NCBI GenBank assembly: GCA_020249775.1
Contig: JADCFA010000018.1
Span: 173,103-237,102, forward strand
DNA from: Roseomonas sp.
Lineage (GTDB): Bacteria; Pseudomonadota; Alphaproteobacteria; Acetobacterales; Acetobacteraceae
Length of the DNA: 64,000 nt
Direction: 5' to 3'
This document shows, in pieces, positions 62,381 to 64,000 of the stretch; the stretch's first letter is position 1; each line of letters starts with the position of its first letter. The position numbers and the translations under genes are program-made. The notes under the pieces are model-generated. The model did not search any database. It was not told the DNA's origin and was given only the letters and a program-made list of their open reading frames with translations.

Positions 62381-62471
62381 CTGTTCGGCGCGAATGGATC
62401 CCCATCGCTTTGCGCCTTCCCAATCGCGGGCAACTGAGTTCGGGGGAAGGGCAAGCCTTCCCCCGAATTTT
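62381..62471 (+). ncRNA. Candidate short SOS-controlled transcript
   Basis: Between the LexA-type box and a strong intrinsic terminator there are about 60 bp without a normal gene, which suggests a very short RNA of about 80 nt. A 20-codon frame from ATG 62375 to TGA 62437 ends at the terminator base, but its ATG lies inside the LexA box, so a leaderless or RNA-only product is more likely. No family recognised. Confidence 0.35.
62439..62471 (+). terminator. Strong intrinsic terminator
   Basis: TTCGGGGGAAGG pairs perfectly with CCTTCCCCCGAA around GCAAG, followed by TTTT. It faces plus-strand transcription, yet there is no plus-strand protein gene immediately upstream; parE ends 1.9 kb back and the exporter between is on the minus strand. 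Confidence 0.85.
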
Positions 62472-62527
62472 CATGCGCCAAGCGCCCCGGTCGTGTGGGT
62501 TGACCCCGTGTTGAATGCGCTCCGCCC

Positions 62528-62630
62528 TAGAGCATATCACGTTCAGATGGAATCATCTGAACGTGTGAAGATGCTCGAAAAAAAGATATAGAGCGGGTTG
62601 CGTGAACCCATGTGAACGCAACACGCTCTA
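62528..62630 (+). repeat. Dispersed two-hairpin repeat, copy 3
   Basis: TAGAGCATAT, hairpin A CACGTTCAGATG-GAAT-CATCTGAACGTG, GATGCTCGAAAAAAAG, hairpin B TAGAGCGGGTTGCG ... CGCAACACGCTCTA. Hairpin B differs from copies 1 and 2 at positions that keep or improve pairing. Read on the minus strand, hairpin B is followed by TCTTTTTTTC. No recognised gene ends here. Confidence 0.85.
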
Positions 62631-63302
62631 GGCCGGGGTTTTTCATTTTTTCAGATTGTTAGAAACCGGCGGCATGTTCCTCGGCGGAGAGGAGATCCCT
62701 ACCCGCAGAATGTCGTTCGGGTGAGCGGCTTGGGCAAAGCGGCTGATTGGCGGATTGCCCCGGAAAAGATTTGGCGATGACGCGGGGGGCCGTGCAGCGC
62801 CAAGACGCGCCCGGCCTGGATGGCGGAGGTTGGGCTTGGGTGGCAGACGCTGCTTGGGGATACGTCCATGCCGCAGAGGGGCCATTACCAGGGCGCGCGC
62901 AACCTCATGCTGCGCTGGCAGTTTAGGGCGGTTCGCGTGAAGCAATGTGCGCGGGAGCCGCTCTAACTCATTGTTTGGTCGTATTTTTCGAGCCGCCAAG
63001 TGATGCCGCTTGGGGCGACTTGGCGCCCGCAGCGGATGGCGGGTGGCGCAGCTGCGATTGCGGCGCGGCCATCCAAAAAATTCGACATTCCGGCGGGGTG
63101 GAGCGGTGTTGTCTGGCGCGATGGCGGGGTTCCCTGGGTGCCGCGGGTTTGTCCCTGGTTTTGCAATTCGCCAGCTGAGGCCGCGGCGACGCATTAAATT
63201 TCCGAAGCTTCGACATACATCAGAATATTATCTAAAAATTTACCCATTAAGGCCTAAGAAACACTTACTAACGAAAAATGAGTCTTGGGGGCTTCGCTTT
63301 TC
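62631..63302 (+). other. Gene-poor region
   Basis: No convincing gene in about 670 bp. Short frames such as 63000-63197 have no family resemblance that I can see. A half copy of the dispersed repeat lies at 62924-62965. From about 63200 the DNA becomes markedly AT-rich (promoter-like) ahead of a small exported-protein frame. Confidence 0.55.
62924..62965 (+). repeat. Dispersed repeat, hairpin B only (half copy)
   Basis: TAGGGCGGTTCGCGTGAAGCAATGTG...GGAGCCGCTCTAA keeps the hairpin-B edges, a GCGTGAA loop start and the terminal GCTCTAA, but has no hairpin A before it. A decayed or partial member of the family. Confidence 0.55.
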
Positions 63303-63943
63303 ATGTCCATCAAGCTTTTCAGGGCGCGGACTAACCCGAAGCGCAAAAACGCTGCCGCGAAGGCGCCGTTTTCCCCCCACCCGCCCAAAGTGGCGGGCGG
63401 GCAGCGCGTGGCCTATGGCTTGGACAAGGCTGCAGCCGATCAGATTAGTCCCGGCCTTGCTGAGCGCGCGGCAGCCCGTGCGAACCGCGCCGCCATGGGG
63501 CGGGCTGAGTGGGGGTTTGGGGGGCAGCTCAGACAAGTTTCCAGGCCGCCGCCCGACGCGCCGCCATGGTGTTCTGCGTGGCGGGCGGGATCGCTCTTGG
63601 TTTGGGTGTTCCAGGGGCCCAGGCGCAGGTTGTGTTGAGTGATCCATATAGCTTCGATACTAAAAAATTTATCTCTTTTGATGAACTCCCTATTGTCACA
63701 ATGCCGGGCGTAAATTTCGATAACGTTGTGTTCTTCCCAGGTCGTAATTGTGAGGTTGGTCAATATCCTTGCAATAGTTTTGATCCCGACCCTTCGGCTG
63801 GCATCAGTTTCGCAGAAAGGTTCGTCGGTCAAGAATTATCCGTTTTCCTGGTCGCAGGTCTTTCAATTACCCACATCGTCGTTTTGAGCCGATATGTATG
63901 CCACGGGCGATATCGTGAAGACGTGTCAATCCGCGCCATATGA
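63303..63943 (+). pseudogene. Small exported protein interrupted by a frameshift at a G-run
   Basis: Frame 1 from ATG 63303 reads MSIKLFRARTNPKRKN... to WGFGGQ. Near GGGGGTTTGGGGGG (63510-63523) the natural continuation moves to another frame: FQAAARRAAMVFCVAGGIALG...GAQAQ (a membrane/signal segment) followed by VVLSDPYSFDTKKFISFDELPIV to 63943. One extra G would join the two. Alternatively the second part starts independently at ATG 63566. I do not recognise the family. Just past the stop, a third frame (ADMYATGDIV...) stays open to the window edge, hinting at another lesion. Confidence 0.45.
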
Positions 63944-64000
63944 CCATGTTCCCGGGTGGCGGATCGTGGTTGCGGTTGAGGTACCCGCCGAGCCTAGCGA

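Noticed and set aside
62755..63197. Small frames in the gene-poor tail
   Set aside because: No recognisable family, no clear ribosome sites, and composition matches random high-GC frames.
1..64000. CRISPR arrays, prophage modules, toxin-antitoxin or anti-phage islands
   Set aside because: No regularly spaced direct repeats, phage structural genes or defence signatures were seen; the repeats found are palindromic and scattered.

Overview
The window looks like chromosomal DNA of a high-GC, flagellated alphaproteobacterium, most likely in Rhodospirillales/Acetobacteraceae (Roseomonas-like). This is inferred from gene content and not from a marker phylogeny. Supporting signs are FlbT/FlaF next to two short flagellins, a CckA-type kinase downstream of fliQ-fliR-flhB, an Lrp/TrxB/LysR block, ChvI near ATP-type PEP carboxykinase, an HdaA-type DnaA relative with ppk-ppx, a short aa3-oxidase subunit IV, two solo tripartite-tricarboxylate (Bug) binding proteins, and an alphaproteobacterial-type LexA box. 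I see no tRNA, rRNA, CRISPR array or prophage.

Layout. 1-2.9 kb: a malate/lactate dehydrogenase-family gene cut by the window edge, an exported alpha/beta hydrolase, and EF-P. 3.2-6.4 kb: two 278-residue flagellins, each with a CtrA-like box about 95-100 bp upstream, then flbT-flaF. 6.4-10.5 kb: cytochrome b561, a DUF429-like protein, Lrp/trxB/lysR. 10.5-10.7 kb: a candidate small RNA with a cloverleaf-like fold and a strong terminator. 10.8-12.8 kb: tandem Bug receptors. 12.8-18.6 kb: chvI (no chvG beside it), HugZ-like protein, pckA and small conserved genes. 18.7-31.6 kb: metabolic and uptake genes (DapA-like lyase, cupins, EamA exporter, YgjP-like protease, alcohol dehydrogenase, asparaginase, flavin monooxygenase, enoyl-CoA hydratase, a complete Liv-type ABC transporter, a kynurenine-formamidase-like hydrolase).

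32.3-39.8 kb is a flagellar export/rod block: cckA-flhB-fliR-fliQ and fliE-flgC-flgB on the minus strand, and a small unknown gene-fliO-fliP on the plus strand. It is bracketed by two same-orientation decayed IS1182-type transposase genes. 39.9-51.9 kb: FkbM methyltransferase, tlyA, ndk, an EAL protein missing a key acidic residue, cytochrome oxidase subunit IV, purN-purM (purM probably starts at CTG), then a tightly packed run of a DUF2066-like gene, CDP-alcohol phosphatidyltransferase, PerM, hdaA, ppk and ppx. 51.9-64 kb: a decayed IS256 transposase, a racemase, DUF983 and UPF0262 proteins, an overlapping epimerase/rfbC/O-GlcNAc-transferase-like operon, parE, an MsbA-like exporter, a LexA box followed by a short terminated unit, and a gene-poor tail with a frameshifted small exported protein at a G-run.

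The most unusual feature is a family of roughly 100-bp two-hairpin repeats: three close copies (32.65, 54.48, 62.53 kb), one diverged copy (36.45 kb), one half copy (62.92 kb) and two looser relatives (13.6 and 29.4 kb). They sit between genes. At two sites the repeat edge itself supplies the TAG stop codons of flanking genes, and in the minus direction the second hairpin is followed by a T-rich tract, so the element reads as a portable stop-plus-terminator cassette.
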